This document shows, piece after piece, positions 42,527 through 52,760 of a stretch of 64,000 nt of DNA. This DNA comes from Denitromonas sp. GTDB lineage: Bacteria > Pseudomonadota > Gammaproteobacteria > Burkholderiales > Rhodocyclaceae. The notes under the pieces were generated by a model, which was given only the letters and a program-made list of their open reading frames with translations, ran no database searches and was not told where the DNA came from. Location of the stretch: positions 449,501 to 513,500 of the forward strand of contig NZ_JAUCBR010000004.1 of assembly GCF_034676725.1 (NCBI RefSeq), written 5' to 3'. The position numbers and the translations under genes are program-made. The stretch's first letter is position 1. Every line of letters starts with the position of its first letter.

Positions 42527-43048
42527 ATGTCCGATAGCCCCCTCACCTACTTCGCCTACGGTTCCAACATGTCGGTGGCGCGCTTGCGCGCGCGGATTCC
42601 GGGGGCGCGCCGGCTCGGATTGGCAACGCTGGCGGGGCATGTGCTGCGGTTTCACAAGTGCGGCGCCGACGGCTCGGCGAAGCTGGACGTGGTGGCCACG
42701 GGCGATGCGGCGGATCGGGTGTTGGGGGTGCTGTTCGGCCTCACTCCGGCGGAAAAGGCGGTGCTCGACGCCATCGAGGGGCCGGGCTATGAGGGGGTGA
42801 CGCTGGCTGTCGGCAACGCGGATGGCGCGGTGGTCGAGGCGTTCATGTATCGCGCGCTGCGGGTGGATGCGACGCTGCGGCCGTTTGCCTGGTATGTGCA
42901 TCATGTGCTGACCGGCGCCCGCGAGGCCGGCCTGCCGGCGGACTATGTGGCCCGCATCGCCGCGGTCGAGACGGTCGACGATCCGGATGCCGAACGGGAT
43001 GCGCGCGAACGCGGCGTTCATCGCAACCGGCAGTTGGGGGCAGAGTAG
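42527..43048 (+). CDS. Gamma-glutamylcyclotransferase-like (AIG2/GGCT) protein
   Basis: The 173-residue product begins SPLTYFAYGSNMSVARLRARIPGARRLG, the GGCT/AIG2 nucleotide-free substrate loop YGSNM, and has VLFGLTPAEKAVLDAIEGPGYE with the acidic active-site residue in the LDAIEG motif. Members cyclise gamma-glutamyl peptides or amines to 5-oxoproline. It lies 40 bp after the cupin gene and directly before the REP array. Confidence 0.88.
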   Translation: MSDSPLTYFAYGSNMSVARLRARIPGARRLGLATLAGHVLRFHKCGADGSAKLDVVATGDAADRVLGVLFGLTPAEKAVLDAIEGPGYEGVTLAVGNADGAVVEAFMYRALRVDATLRPFAWYVHHVLTGAREAGLPADYVARIAAVETVDDPDAERDARERGVHRNRQLGAE

Positions 43049-43054
43049 CGTCGT

Positions 43055-43085
43055 GTAGGGCGCAATAGCCGAAGGGCATTGCGCC
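43055..43085 (+). repeat. REP hairpin a (forward)
   Basis: A 31-bp element starting GTAGG, with stem GGCGCAAT/ATTGCGCC and an 11-nt loop. The GTAG foot beside a stem-loop is the known recognition form for RAYT enzymes. Confidence 0.85.
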
Positions 43086-43229
43086 GTATGTCTCGCCAAG
43101 ACCGCGCGATGCATCCGAAGCGGCACGCCCGGTTCAATCCCTGGGACCATCGCTCGCCTGCGAAACTTCAAGGCGGGTGAATCAGCAATCGTTTCTTTTC
43201 GAACGGCATCGCAGGAAGAGCCGTTGAAT

Positions 43230-43260
43230 GGTGCAATGCCCTTCGGTTATTGCACCCTAC
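43230..43260 (-). repeat. REP hairpin b (reverse)
   Basis: Same element in reverse orientation ending CCTAC, with stem GGTGCAAT/ATTGCACC; one base pair of the stem differs from copy a in a compensated way. Confidence 0.85.
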
Positions 43261-43288
43261 GAAGGTGCATTCTCCTCGGTCTGCCTCC

Positions 43289-43319
43289 GTAGGGCGCAAT
43301 AACCGAAGGGCATTGCGCC
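43289..43319 (+). repeat. REP hairpin c (forward)
   Basis: Second-unit counterpart of copy a, with stem GGCGCAAT/ATTGCGCC. Confidence 0.85.
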
Positions 43320-43463
43320 GTATGTCTCGCCAAGACCGCGCGATGCAGCCGGAGCGGCACGTCCTGTTCAACCCCTGGGACCACCGCTCGCCTGCGAAAC
43401 TTCAAGGCGGGTGAATCAGCAATCGTTCCTTTTCGAACGGCATCGCAGCAAGAGCCGTTGAAT

Positions 43464-43494
43464 GGTGCAATGCCCTTCGGTTATTGCACCCTAC
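43464..43494 (-). repeat. REP hairpin d (reverse)
   Basis: Second-unit counterpart of copy b, with stem GGTGCAAT/ATTGCACC, 22 bp from the RAYT stop codon. Confidence 0.85.
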
Positions 43495-43516
43495 GAAGGG
43501 CGCTCTCCTCGGCGTG

Positions 43517-44050
43517 TCACTCCCGACCATTCAAAGCATCTGCGTCGGCACTGCCCGCCCAATCCTGCGGATAGACACCGGCCGCAACCAGTCGATGGAA
43601 GGTCGAATATGGCCAGTCGGCCACGCATGACACGTGGCGGTGCTTGACGGGGTTGAAGTGCAGGTAGTCCATGTGCGCCGCAAAATCGCGCTCATCCCGG
43701 ATCAGGTGTTCCCAGTAGCGCCGTTGCCATAGTCCGCGTTCGCCTCTCGCCTGCCGCACGGTGGAGCGGTGTTCAACGGCGGGCAGGCGTTTCGAAAAGC
43801 CAGACTTGATCAGGCGCCAGCGGGTGGCGAAGTTGGCGTCGCCCGGCGGCAGTTCGATCACGCAATGCATGTGCTCCGGCAGCACGACCCAGCCGTGGAT
43901 GATGAAAGGATGTCGTTGGCGGACGTCGCGTACCGCGTCGCGAAGCGGTTTGATGTGACGGGTGAGGAGGTCGTTGCCGTGCCGCTGCAGGGCATTGACG
44001 GTGAAGAAGTAGGTGCCGCCGGGTTGCCAAGCGCGTCGGTAGTCGGGCAT
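43517..44050 (-). CDS. REP-associated tyrosine transposase (RAYT, IS200-like Y1 family)
   Basis: The 177-residue protein starts MPDYRRAWQPGGTYFFTVNA, the usual RAYT opening. The HUH motif is LPEHMHCVIELP (about residues 61-72), and the catalytic tyrosine lies in RRYWEHLIRDERDF near residue 120, followed by YLHFNPVKHRHV. RAYTs are single-copy HUH endonucleases that nick at REP hairpins and are thought to spread them. REP copies lie on both sides here, four downstream and one upstream. An upstream in-frame extension (to 44110) is less like the family. No clear ribosome-binding site is seen. Confidence 0.93.
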   Translation of the reverse strand: MPDYRRAWQPGGTYFFTVNALQRHGNDLLTRHIKPLRDAVRDVRQRHPFIIHGWVVLPEHMHCVIELPPGDANFATRWRLIKSGFSKRLPAVEHRSTVRQARGERGLWQRRYWEHLIRDERDFAAHMDYLHFNPVKHRHVSCVADWPYSTFHRLVAAGVYPQDWAGSADADALNGRE

Positions 44051-44141
44051 GCGGGAATAATGACGTTGGCAAACCGGCGAGGCAATGGCTTTTGGGGCAT
44101 CGCCTGGCATTCGACGGCATTTCAGCGAACAAGCGTTGGGT

Positions 44142-44172
44142 GGTGCAATGCCCTTCGGTTATTGCACCCTAC
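44142..44172 (-). repeat. REP hairpin e (reverse), upstream of the RAYT gene
   Basis: Identical in form to copies b and d. With d it brackets the RAYT gene, the normal layout for a RAYT and its cognate REPs. Confidence 0.85.
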
Positions 44173-44186
44173 GCCCCCTGCCTCGA

Positions 44187-44468
44187 TCAGCAGTTGCCTT
44201 TCTTGGCCTGCCCCGGCGGGCAGTGGCGGCCGCGGCGGTCATAGTCGCGATGTTCGTGGTAGTCGTGGGGGTGGTGTTTCTTCCAGTACACGGGGTCGCG
44301 CCAGACGCCGCCGTCCCAGTAGTAGCCGCGGTGGTCGCGGTCGCCGATGGAGAGCGTGATGCCGCCGGCCTGGATGCGGACGCGGTCGACGTTGACGCGC
44401 AGGTCGGTGGCCTGGGAGAGCACCGGCATGGCGGCCAGCACGGTTACCATGAGCAAAGCTTTTTTCAT
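44187..44468 (-). CDS. DUF2502 family small exported protein
   Basis: The 93-residue product has a signal peptide (KKALLMVTVLAAMPVLSQA) and a short mature part rich in Gly, His, Tyr and Arg (IGDRDHRGYYWDGGVWRD, then HHPHDYHEHRDYDRRGRHCPPGQAKKG). This fits the DUF2502/YpeC group of small periplasmic proteins of unknown function. The His/Asp-rich centre might bind metal. It stands alone between the RAYT region and the LysR gene. Confidence 0.75.
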   Translation of the reverse strand: MKKALLMVTVLAAMPVLSQATDLRVNVDRVRIQAGGITLSIGDRDHRGYYWDGGVWRDPVYWKKHHPHDYHEHRDYDRRGRHCPPGQAKKGNC

Positions 44469-44610
44469 TCCATCTCCGGATCAATCTTTATATGTCGCGC
44501 TGGCGGGTCGCCCGCACGGGAAGTGTCGGGGCGGCATTGCCAGGCACGGCGACGTTATCACCGATTGCCGGTGCCGTCGGCAACGTATCGTCTCACGATG
44601 TATCGGCCGC

Positions 44611-45468
44611 TCAGACCAGGCTGTCGGCGATGTATTCGGCCAGGCGCAGCGCGGCTTCGGCCGGTTCGGGGGCGCGGTGCACGCGCACGTCGAGGCGGCC
44701 CATGGCGGGGAAGCCTTCGCGCTCGCCGAGGCGGCGCACGCCCTCGGGCACGGTGCTGCCGGCCAGCACGGTGACGCCCAGCCCGGCACGCACGGCGGCG
44801 AGGATGCCGCTGTAGCTCGAGCTGGTGTAGGCGATCTGCCAGGGCAGGCCCTGGCGGTTCAGGGTGGCGAGCACACGGCTGCGGTAGATGCACGGCGGCG
44901 GGGCCACCACCAGCGGCAGCGGGCGCTCTTCGTGGCGCCCATGGTCGGGGCTGCCAACCCACACCAGCGGCTCGCTCAGCACCGGGGTGCCGCGCCCGTC
45001 GCCGGGGCCGTCGTGCAGCGCCACCACCAGGTCGAACTCGCCCTGCGCCAGCCGGCCGAGCAGGTTCTTGGAGAGGTCGCAGGTCACTTCCAGCGACACC
45101 TTGGGATGCGAGCGCGCGAACTTGCCGAGGATCTCGGGCAGCAGCGAGGCGGTGTATTCATGCGGCGCGCCAAGGCGCACGGCGCCGGCCACCTTGGCGG
45201 GGCGCAGGCTGCCCACCGCTTCGTCGTTGAGCGCCAGCATGCGCCGGCCGAAGTCGAGCAGCACCAGGCCCTGCTCGGTGAGGCGCACACGGTGCGAGCC
45301 GCGCACGAACAGCGGCGCGTCGATCAGCGCTTCGAGCCGGCGGATCTGCAGGCTGACGGCCGATTGCGTGCGCCCGACGGCCTCGGCGGCGCGGGTGAAG
45401 CTGCCGGTGTCGACCGTCTTGACGAAGGTGCGCAGCAGGTCGGTGGGCAGGTTGAGCATGGCAGCCAT
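44611..45468 (-). CDS. LysR-family regulator divergent from glyA-sdaA
   Basis: The 285-residue product has the LysR N-terminal HTH (LLRTFVKTVDTGSFTRAAEAVGRTQSAVSLQIRRLEALIDAPLFVRG, about residues 11-57) and a periplasmic-binding-like effector domain (VRLGAPHEYTASLLPEILGKFARSHPKVSLEV). ATGs at 45468 and 45459 are both possible. It is divergent from glyA across a 119-bp region holding a T-N11-A type palindrome, so it probably senses glycine, serine or a related metabolite and controls those genes. Confidence 0.92.
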   Translation of the reverse strand: MAAMLNLPTDLLRTFVKTVDTGSFTRAAEAVGRTQSAVSLQIRRLEALIDAPLFVRGSHRVRLTEQGLVLLDFGRRMLALNDEAVGSLRPAKVAGAVRLGAPHEYTASLLPEILGKFARSHPKVSLEVTCDLSKNLLGRLAQGEFDLVVALHDGPGDGRGTPVLSEPLVWVGSPDHGRHEERPLPLVVAPPPCIYRSRVLATLNRQGLPWQIAYTSSSYSGILAAVRAGLGVTVLAGSTVPEGVRRLGEREGFPAMGRLDVRVHRAPEPAEAALRLAEYIADSLV

Positions 45469-45480
45469 CCATTGACGTTG

Positions 45481-45496
45481 CCAATGATTTTATTGG
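45481..45496. promoter_or_regulatory. LysR-type operator palindrome
   Basis: CCAAT-GATTTT-ATTGG (45481-45496) contains the T-N11-A pattern favoured by LysR proteins. It lies 12 bp from the LysR start and about 90 bp from glyA, the normal recognition-site position. Confidence 0.6.
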
Positions 45497-45587
45497 AACT
45501 ATCAACAATCGCAATGGCCCACCCATCGTAGGATGGCCGGATCGCGGGCCCGCCGCCCGCCCATTCAACGCACCCGAGGAGCCCGTC

Positions 45588-46841
45588 ATGTTCGCCCCAT
45601 CCATGCAGATCGCCGACTACGACACCGCGCTGTGGGAGGCCATCGAGGCCGAGCGCCAGCGCCAGGAAGACCACATCGAGCTGATCGCCTCTGAGAACTA
45701 CGCCAGCCCGCGCGTGCTCCAGGCGCAGGGCACGGTGCTGACCAACAAGTACGCCGAGGGCTATCCGGGCAAGCGTTACTACGGCGGCTGCGCGCATGTG
45801 GACGTGGTCGAGCAGCTGGCCATCGACCGCGCCCGCCAGCTGTTCGGCGCCGACTGGGCCAACGTGCAGCCGCACTCGGGCTCGCAGGCCAATGCAGCGG
45901 TGTACCTGGCGCTGCTGCAGCCGGGCGACACCATCCTCGGCATGAGCCTGGCGCATGGCGGCCACCTGACCCACGGCGCCAAGGTGAACTTCTCGGGCAA
46001 GCTGTTCAACGCGGTGCAGTATGGCGTGACCGACGACGGCGAGATCGACTACGACGCACTCGAAGCGCTGGCCGTCGAATGCCGGCCGAAGATGATCGTC
46101 GCCGGCTTCTCGGCCTATGCGCGCCGGCTCGACTTCCCCCGCTTTCGCGCGATTGCCGACCGGGTCGGCGCGATGCTGTTTGTCGACATGGCGCATGTGG
46201 CCGGGCTGGTGGCCGCCGGGCTGTACCCCAACCCGGTGCCGCATGCCGACATCGTCACCAGCACCACGCACAAGACGCTGCGCGGCCCGCGCGGCGGCCT
46301 CATCCTTGGTCGCGCCAACGCCGAAATCGAAAAGAAGATCGCCTCGATGGTTTTCCCCGGCACCCAGGGCGGGCCGCTGATGCATGTCATCGCCGCCAAG
46401 GCGGTGGCCTTCAAGGAAGCGCTGGAACCGGCCTTTGCCGACTACCAGCAGGCGGTGATCGCCAACGCCCGCGCCATGGCCGGCGTCTTCGTCGAGCGCG
46501 GCTATCGCATCGTCTCGGGCGGCACCGACGACCATCTGTTTTTGGTCGACCTGATCAACAAGGGCATCACCGGCAAGGCCGCCGACGCCGCGCTGGGCGC
46601 CGCGCACATCACGGTCAACAAGAACACCGTGCCCAACGACCCGCAGTCGCCCTTCGTCACCAGCGGGGTGCGCATCGGCACCCCGGCGGTCACCACGCGC
46701 GGCTTCGGCGTGGCCGAGGTGAGCGCGCTGGCCGGCTGGATCTGTGACATCCTCGACGATATCGACAACCCGGCCGTGATCGACGCGGTGCGCGCCAAGG
46801 TCGCCGAGGTGTGCGCCCGCTTCCCCGTCTACGGCCGCTGA
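45588..46841 (+). CDS. glyA: Serine hydroxymethyltransferase
   Basis: GlyA interconverts glycine plus methylene-tetrahydrofolate and serine. The 417-residue length and the motifs IELIASENYASPRVLQAQG, KYAEGYPGKRYYGGC, NVQPHSGSQANAAVY and VTSTTHKTLRGPRGG (PLP Lys229) are diagnostic. Its pairing with sdaA, divergent from a LysR gene, suggests a catabolic, inducible copy that turns glycine into serine for deamination, rather than the housekeeping enzyme. The ATG at 45588 follows GAGGAG. Confidence 0.97.
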   Translation: MFAPSMQIADYDTALWEAIEAERQRQEDHIELIASENYASPRVLQAQGTVLTNKYAEGYPGKRYYGGCAHVDVVEQLAIDRARQLFGADWANVQPHSGSQANAAVYLALLQPGDTILGMSLAHGGHLTHGAKVNFSGKLFNAVQYGVTDDGEIDYDALEALAVECRPKMIVAGFSAYARRLDFPRFRAIADRVGAMLFVDMAHVAGLVAAGLYPNPVPHADIVTSTTHKTLRGPRGGLILGRANAEIEKKIASMVFPGTQGGPLMHVIAAKAVAFKEALEPAFADYQQAVIANARAMAGVFVERGYRIVSGGTDDHLFLVDLINKGITGKAADAALGAAHITVNKNTVPNDPQSPFVTSGVRIGTPAVTTRGFGVAEVSALAGWICDILDDIDNPAVIDAVRAKVAEVCARFPVYGR

Positions 46842-46857
46842 TCCGGAGCGCACCGCC

Positions 46858-48223
<1,366 letters not shown>

Positions 48224-48237
<14 letters not shown>

Positions 48238-49504
48238 TCGGGACGCCGCCCGGCCCCGCCGCCGCCAGCATGGCGTCCTTTTCGGCGCGCACGCGCGGGT
48301 GGTAACAGTCGGCCGGCTGGGCGCCAAGGTGGCCGACGCAGCCATTGCAGTCCACACAGCGCGGGCCGGGCGTGCCGTCGCGCAGATGGCGGAACAGCCA
48401 CGGGTCGGCAATGAAGGGCCGCCCGGCCGACACCGCGTCGCACAGCCCGTTCTGCAGCGCCGCCTCCATGGTTTCGCGGGTGCGAAAGCCGCCGACGCAG
48501 ATCACCGGGATGTCCAGCGCCGCCTTGAAGCGCGGCGTGTAGTCGAGGTTGAAGCCCTCACGAGCCGGCCACAGCAGGTCGCTGGCCACCGTCACCAGCG
48601 GCCGGAACACACGCAGCAGGTTGCGCCGCAGCGGCGGCAGGTGCGCCATGCTGCCGCGCATCATGTGGCGCAGGCAGCGGCGGAAAGTGCCGCACACCAT
48701 CGGGAAGCCCGACTCGTAATGCCCCACCGAGATCTCCACCGCGTCGATGCCCGCCGCCGCCATGATGCGCGCCACCGCGACCAGCTCGTCGGTCTTGAGC
48801 CCATCGCGCAGCGGCAGGCGGTCGGCGCCGTTCATCTTGAGGATGATGGGGTAGTCCGGCCCGACGCGTGCGCGGATGGCTTGATACACCTCGCGGCCGA
48901 AGCGGGTGCGACGCTCGAGTGAGCCGCCGTAGTCGTCTGTGCGGCGGTTGGTGTAGGGGGTGAGGAACTGGCTCAGCAGGTAGCCGTTGGCCGAGTGCAT
49001 CTGCACCCCGTCGAAACCGGCCTGCCGGCAGCGCGCCGCGGCGGCGGCGAAGTCTTCGACCACCTGCCGGATCTGCGCCACCGTCATGGCTTCCGGCCGG
49101 GTGCCGGTAAGCAGGTCCTTGACCGCCGAGGCCGACACCACCTCGCTCGCGCCGACAAAATCCGGCACCACCTGGCGGCCGCAGTGGTTGAGCTGGGCGA
49201 AAAACCTGGCGCCCTGCGCATGCACCGCCTCCACCATGCGCGCCAGGCCGGGGATCTTGTCGTCGGCATCGGCGCCGAGCTGGCGCGGCGCGGACTTGCC
49301 CTGGCGGCTGATGTAGAGATTGCCGGTGATGATCAGCGGCGTGCCGCCGGCGGCGATCGGACGGTAGAAGTCGATCACCGCGTCGGTCACGAAGCCGTCT
49401 TCGCTCGCGCGGGTCTCGGCGGTGGCGGTCTTGAACAGCCGTGCCGGCAGCGTGAGCGAGCCGATGGTGATCGGCGAGAACAGCAAGCCCGGGTTGCTCG
49501 TCAT
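48224..49504 (-). CDS. Old-yellow-enzyme/2,4-dienoyl-CoA-reductase-like NADH:flavin oxidoreductase
   Basis: The 426-residue protein has the OYE TIM barrel: LFSPITIGSLTLPARLFKTATAET near the start, IITGNLYISR, AQLNHCGRQV, the HSANGYLLSQFLTPYTNRRTDDYGGSLERRTRF signature (about residues 175-210) and VICVGGFRTRE with FIADPWLFRHL. A Cys cluster follows (CVDCNGCVGHLG to CYHP), like the iron-sulfur site of dienoyl-CoA reductases. It lacks the C-terminal NAD(P)-binding domains of FadH, so it is a short form. Substrate unknown. It is convergent with sdaA. Confidence 0.88.
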
Positions 49505-49643
49505 GGTTCATCCACCTTTGCGCTACGGATGGCCCTGTTTGTGTTGTAGCCCATGACGACGGCGAATGCGCCGCTGCCGCTTGTGCTCGCCGGCGGGGCC
49601 ATGAACAGGCGGGTGATTTCCGGGGCGAACGCGATCACCCCGC

Positions 49644-49653
49644 GGGGGGGGGG
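49644..49653 (+). repeat. G10 homopolymer followed by a GC hairpin, upstream of the ABC exporter gene
   Basis: Ten consecutive G residues lie 46 bp before the exporter start and run into a GGGGGC-GAC-GCCCCC hairpin. Long G-tracts are prone to slippage, so promoter-spacing or leader-length variation is possible. Confidence 0.6.
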
Positions 49654-49699
49654 CGACGCCCCCGGGTGCGCAGCTGCCGTTTCCGGGATAATCGCGCGC

Positions 49700-51496
49700 A
49701 TGGCCCGCCGCTCCCGCACCTCCGCCCCGTCCCGCCCTGCCGGCACCCAGCGCCTCTCTGCCCTGCGCGGGCTGTGGCCCTTCCTGCGCCCCTATCGTGG
49801 GCGCATCGCCGCGGCCTTCGTGCTGCTGTGCCTGGCCTCGGCGGCCATCCTGCTGGTGCCGCTGGCCTTTCGCGACCTGATCGACGCCGGCTTCGGCCAT
49901 GGGGCGCCCCCCGCCGACGGCCTCAGCCTGGATGGCCGCTTCCTCGCGCTGTTCGGCCTGGCCAGCGTGTGGGCGCTGGCGGTGGCCGGGCGCTACTACA
50001 TGGTGTCGTGGATCGGCGAGCGCGCCACCGCCGACCTGCGCAGCGCGGTGTATGCGCGGGTGCTCGGCCAGTCGCCGCAGTTCTTCGAGACGCTGCAGAC
50101 CGGCGAGGTGCTGTCGCGCCTGACCGGCGACACCACGCTGATCCAGACCGTGGTCGGCAGCTCGATCTCGATGGGCCTGCGCAGCCTGTTCCAGTGCGTG
50201 GGCGGCATGGTGATGCTGGCGGTGACCAGCTTCCACCTGTTCTCGCTCAACCTCGGGCTGATGGCGCTGCTGGCGCTGCCGATCTTCGCCATCGGGCGCA
50301 AGGTGCGGGCGCTGTCGCGCGAGTCGCAGGACCGCATTGCCGATGCCTCGGCGCTGGCCGGCGAGATCCTCAACGCCATGCCCACGGTGCAGGCCTACAC
50401 CCAGGAGGCGGCCGAGGCCGGGCGCTTTGCCGCGCGCACCGAGATCAGCTTCGCCACCGCCATCCGCCGCACGCGGGTGCGCGCCGCGCTCACCGCGCTG
50501 ATCATCACCGCCATCATGGGCACCATCATCTTCGTGCTGTGGATCGGCGCACGCCAGGTCGCCGACGGCGCCATGACCGAGGGCCAGCTGTTCTCCTTCG
50601 TGCTGTATGCCGCGCTGGTGGCCGGCGGCGTGGGCACGCTGGCCGAGGTGTGGGGCGACACCATGCGCGCGGCGGGCGCCACCGAGCGCCTGCTCGAACT
50701 GCTGCACGCCGAGCCGGCGATCCGCGAAATTGCCACGCCCGCCACGCCCACGGCATCGGCCCAGGCCGCGATCCGCTTCGCGCATGTGCGCTTCGCCTAC
50801 CCGGCGCGCCCGCAACTCAATGCGCTCGACGACGTGAGCCTCGATATCGCGCCAGGCGAGAGCGTGGCCCTGGTCGGCCCCTCGGGCGCCGGCAAGACCA
50901 CGCTGTTCCAGCTGCTGCTGCGCTACTACGAGGTGTCGGACGGCCATATCGCCATCAACGGCCAGGACATCCGCGAACTGCGCCTGCACGACCTGCGCCG
51001 CGACATCGCCATCGTCCCGCAAGACCCGGTGATCTTCTCCGCCAGCGCCATAGACAACATCCGCTACGGCTGCCCCGGCGCCAGCGACGACGCGGTGCGA
51101 CAGGCGGCGCGCGCGGCGCGGGTGGATGAATTTGTCGAACGCCTGCCCGAGGGCTATGGCACCTTTCTGGGCGAGCGCGGCACGCGATTGTCGGGCGGCC
51201 AGCGCCAGCGCATCGCGATTGCCCGCGCCATGCTCAAGGGCGCCCGCCTGCTGTTGCTCGACGAAGCCACCAGCGCGCTCGATGCCGAATCGGAGATCCT
51301 CGTCCAGCAGGGCCTGGCCGCCGCCATGGCCGGGCGCACCACGCTGATCATCGCCCACCGCCTGGCCACGGTGCAGCAGGTTGACCGCATCGTGGTGATG
51401 GACGGCGGACGCATCGTGGAAACCGGCACCCCGGACGACCTGCGCCGCCAGGGCGGGCTGTACGCCCGGCTGGCCGCCTTGCAGCTCGACCTGTAA
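49700..51496 (+). CDS. ABC-type exporter half-transporter (MsbA/ABCB-like)
   Basis: The ATG at 49700 starts a 598-residue protein; an open extension to 49553 is unlike the family. Six transmembrane helices (residues about 30-300) precede a nucleotide-binding domain: Walker A VGPSGAGKTTLFQL near residue 395, Q-loop IVPQDPVIFS, signature LSGGQRQRIAIARAM near 500, Walker B LLLLDEATSALD, H-loop IAHRLAT. It would act as a homodimer. In betaproteobacteria close relatives are lipid or multidrug exporters. It follows an unusual G-tract leader. Confidence 0.95.
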   Translation: MARRSRTSAPSRPAGTQRLSALRGLWPFLRPYRGRIAAAFVLLCLASAAILLVPLAFRDLIDAGFGHGAPPADGLSLDGRFLALFGLASVWALAVAGRYYMVSWIGERATADLRSAVYARVLGQSPQFFETLQTGEVLSRLTGDTTLIQTVVGSSISMGLRSLFQCVGGMVMLAVTSFHLFSLNLGLMALLALPIFAIGRKVRALSRESQDRIADASALAGEILNAMPTVQAYTQEAAEAGRFAARTEISFATAIRRTRVRAALTALIITAIMGTIIFVLWIGARQVADGAMTEGQLFSFVLYAALVAGGVGTLAEVWGDTMRAAGATERLLELLHAEPAIREIATPATPTASAQAAIRFAHVRFAYPARPQLNALDDVSLDIAPGESVALVGPSGAGKTTLFQLLLRYYEVSDGHIAINGQDIRELRLHDLRRDIAIVPQDPVIFSASAIDNIRYGCPGASDDAVRQAARAARVDEFVERLPEGYGTFLGERGTRLSGGQRQRIAIARAMLKGARLLLLDEATSALDAESEILVQQGLAAAMAGRTTLIIAHRLATVQQVDRIVVMDGGRIVETGTPDDLRRQGGLYARLAALQLDL

Positions 51497-51507
51497 GCGC
51501 GGCGCGC

Positions 51508-52551
51508 TCAGGCGGCCAGCATCACCCGGTTGCGGCCGCCGGTCTTGGCGTCGTAGAGCGCCTTGTCGGCCCGCTGGAAGAGGCTGTCGACATTGTCGCG
51601 CCGGTCGCGGCAGGCCACGCCGATCGAGATGGTGAACTGCGAGATGGCCATCTTGTCGGTGCGGCGCACCAGGCGCAGCTTCTCGATGGTCTGGCGAATC
51701 GACTCGGCGATGCCCGTGGCCCGCTCGGTCGAGCAATGCGGCAGCAGCACCGCGAATTCCTCGCCGCCGTAGCGCACCGGCACTGCCTCGCCGGGGATGA
51801 GCTTCCTGACAGTTTGCGCCACCTTGCGGATCACCACGTCGCCGACGGCATGGCCATAGGTGTCGTTGATGCGCTTGAAGTGGTCGATGTCGAGCACCAG
51901 CATGGCCGACTCGCCGTCGACGTCTTCGGTCAATGCCCGGGCCATCTCCACCTCCATGCCCCGGCGGTTGAGCAGGCCGGTGAGCGGGTCGGTCATGGTC
52001 TCGCGGCGGTGTTTTTCCAGCTCGCTGCGCAGCTGGCGCGCTTCCTGGTCGGCCGCTTCGAGGTTCTGCTTGAGCACGGCGTTGGTTTCGCGGGCCTTCA
52101 AGGCCGACTCGAGCAGGCTTTGCGCCACTTGTTGCAGATGCACCGCGTCGCTCGCCGCGTCAATATTGCCGATGTTCTCCTGCAAGGCCTCATGAAACTC
52201 GGCCGACCCCTCGTCGGCGGTACGCAGGTTGTCGAGCAGGCCGTCGAGCAGGCGCTCGACATCGGTGCCAACCCCGCGGAAGCGCCGGATGGCCTCGGCG
52301 GCGAGGTGCTCCTCGTACAGTTCGGCTATGAAAAACGCGTCAAGCGGCTTGGCGGCGGCCAGCTGGCTGTCGATCGCGGCCGCGATCTCGGCGTGCTGGC
52401 CATCGAGATAGGCGTGGGCAACGGCGTAGTGCACCGGCGTCGTGCTCAGCTGATGCTCGAACAGGAAGTCGATGACCCGAAATGCGATGTCATCCTGTCG
52501 CACCGCCACATCCATCGGACTCACTGGCGCCTCTACCTCGGACGTTGTCAT
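51508..52551 (-). CDS. Diguanylate cyclase (GGDEF) without I-site
   Basis: The 347-residue protein has a helical N-terminal domain (1-150), a coiled coil (about 150-185) and a GGDEF domain (DPLTGLLNRRGMEVEM, LVLDIDHFKRINDTYGHAVGD, and the active GGEEF at residues 262-266). It makes c-di-GMP. The usual inhibitory RxxD five residues before GGEEF is absent (the place reads IPGE), so product feedback is probably missing. No membrane segment is visible. The N-terminal domain is of unknown type. Confidence 0.93.
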   Translation of the reverse strand: MTTSEVEAPVSPMDVAVRQDDIAFRVIDFLFEHQLSTTPVHYAVAHAYLDGQHAEIAAAIDSQLAAAKPLDAFFIAELYEEHLAAEAIRRFRGVGTDVERLLDGLLDNLRTADEGSAEFHEALQENIGNIDAASDAVHLQQVAQSLLESALKARETNAVLKQNLEAADQEARQLRSELEKHRRETMTDPLTGLLNRRGMEVEMARALTEDVDGESAMLVLDIDHFKRINDTYGHAVGDVVIRKVAQTVRKLIPGEAVPVRYGGEEFAVLLPHCSTERATGIAESIRQTIEKLRLVRRTDKMAISQFTISIGVACRDRRDNVDSLFQRADKALYDAKTGGRNRVMLAA

Positions 52552-52760
52552 GCCGGCCTCGTCGTATATCGCTCAACCCTAATAAACGCGCGGATTTGCG
52601 CGCCGGGCATTCACCCATAGGTGATAGCACTTTCGGATCGCGGCATTATGACAGACATCTCTCCGCCATAACCACTACCAAGACACGGGTACTGCGCTGC
52701 GACGCACCAGAGAACCGGTCTGCACTATGCTATCGGCTGACGCCACCGACCGAGGCATCC

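Larger units (their letters stand above)
43055..43512. repeat. Tandem duplication (period 234 bp) of a REP-bounded unit
   Basis: 43055-43288 is repeated almost identically from 43289. Each unit starts with a forward REP hairpin, has a spacer including the shared segment GAATCAGCAATCGTT, and contains a reverse REP hairpin, so it looks like a BIME-type module copied once. Differences are scattered point changes (e.g. ATAGCC versus ATAACC in the first REP). Confidence 0.9.

Noticed and set aside
43055..43512. CRISPR-like array
   Set aside because: Only two long units, with inverted hairpin repeats and near-identical spacers, beside a RAYT gene; this is REP/BIME DNA.
49523..51736. Minus-strand open frame of about 737 codons antisense to the ABC exporter
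   Set aside because: Exporter motifs on the plus strand are complete; the antisense frame is low complexity.
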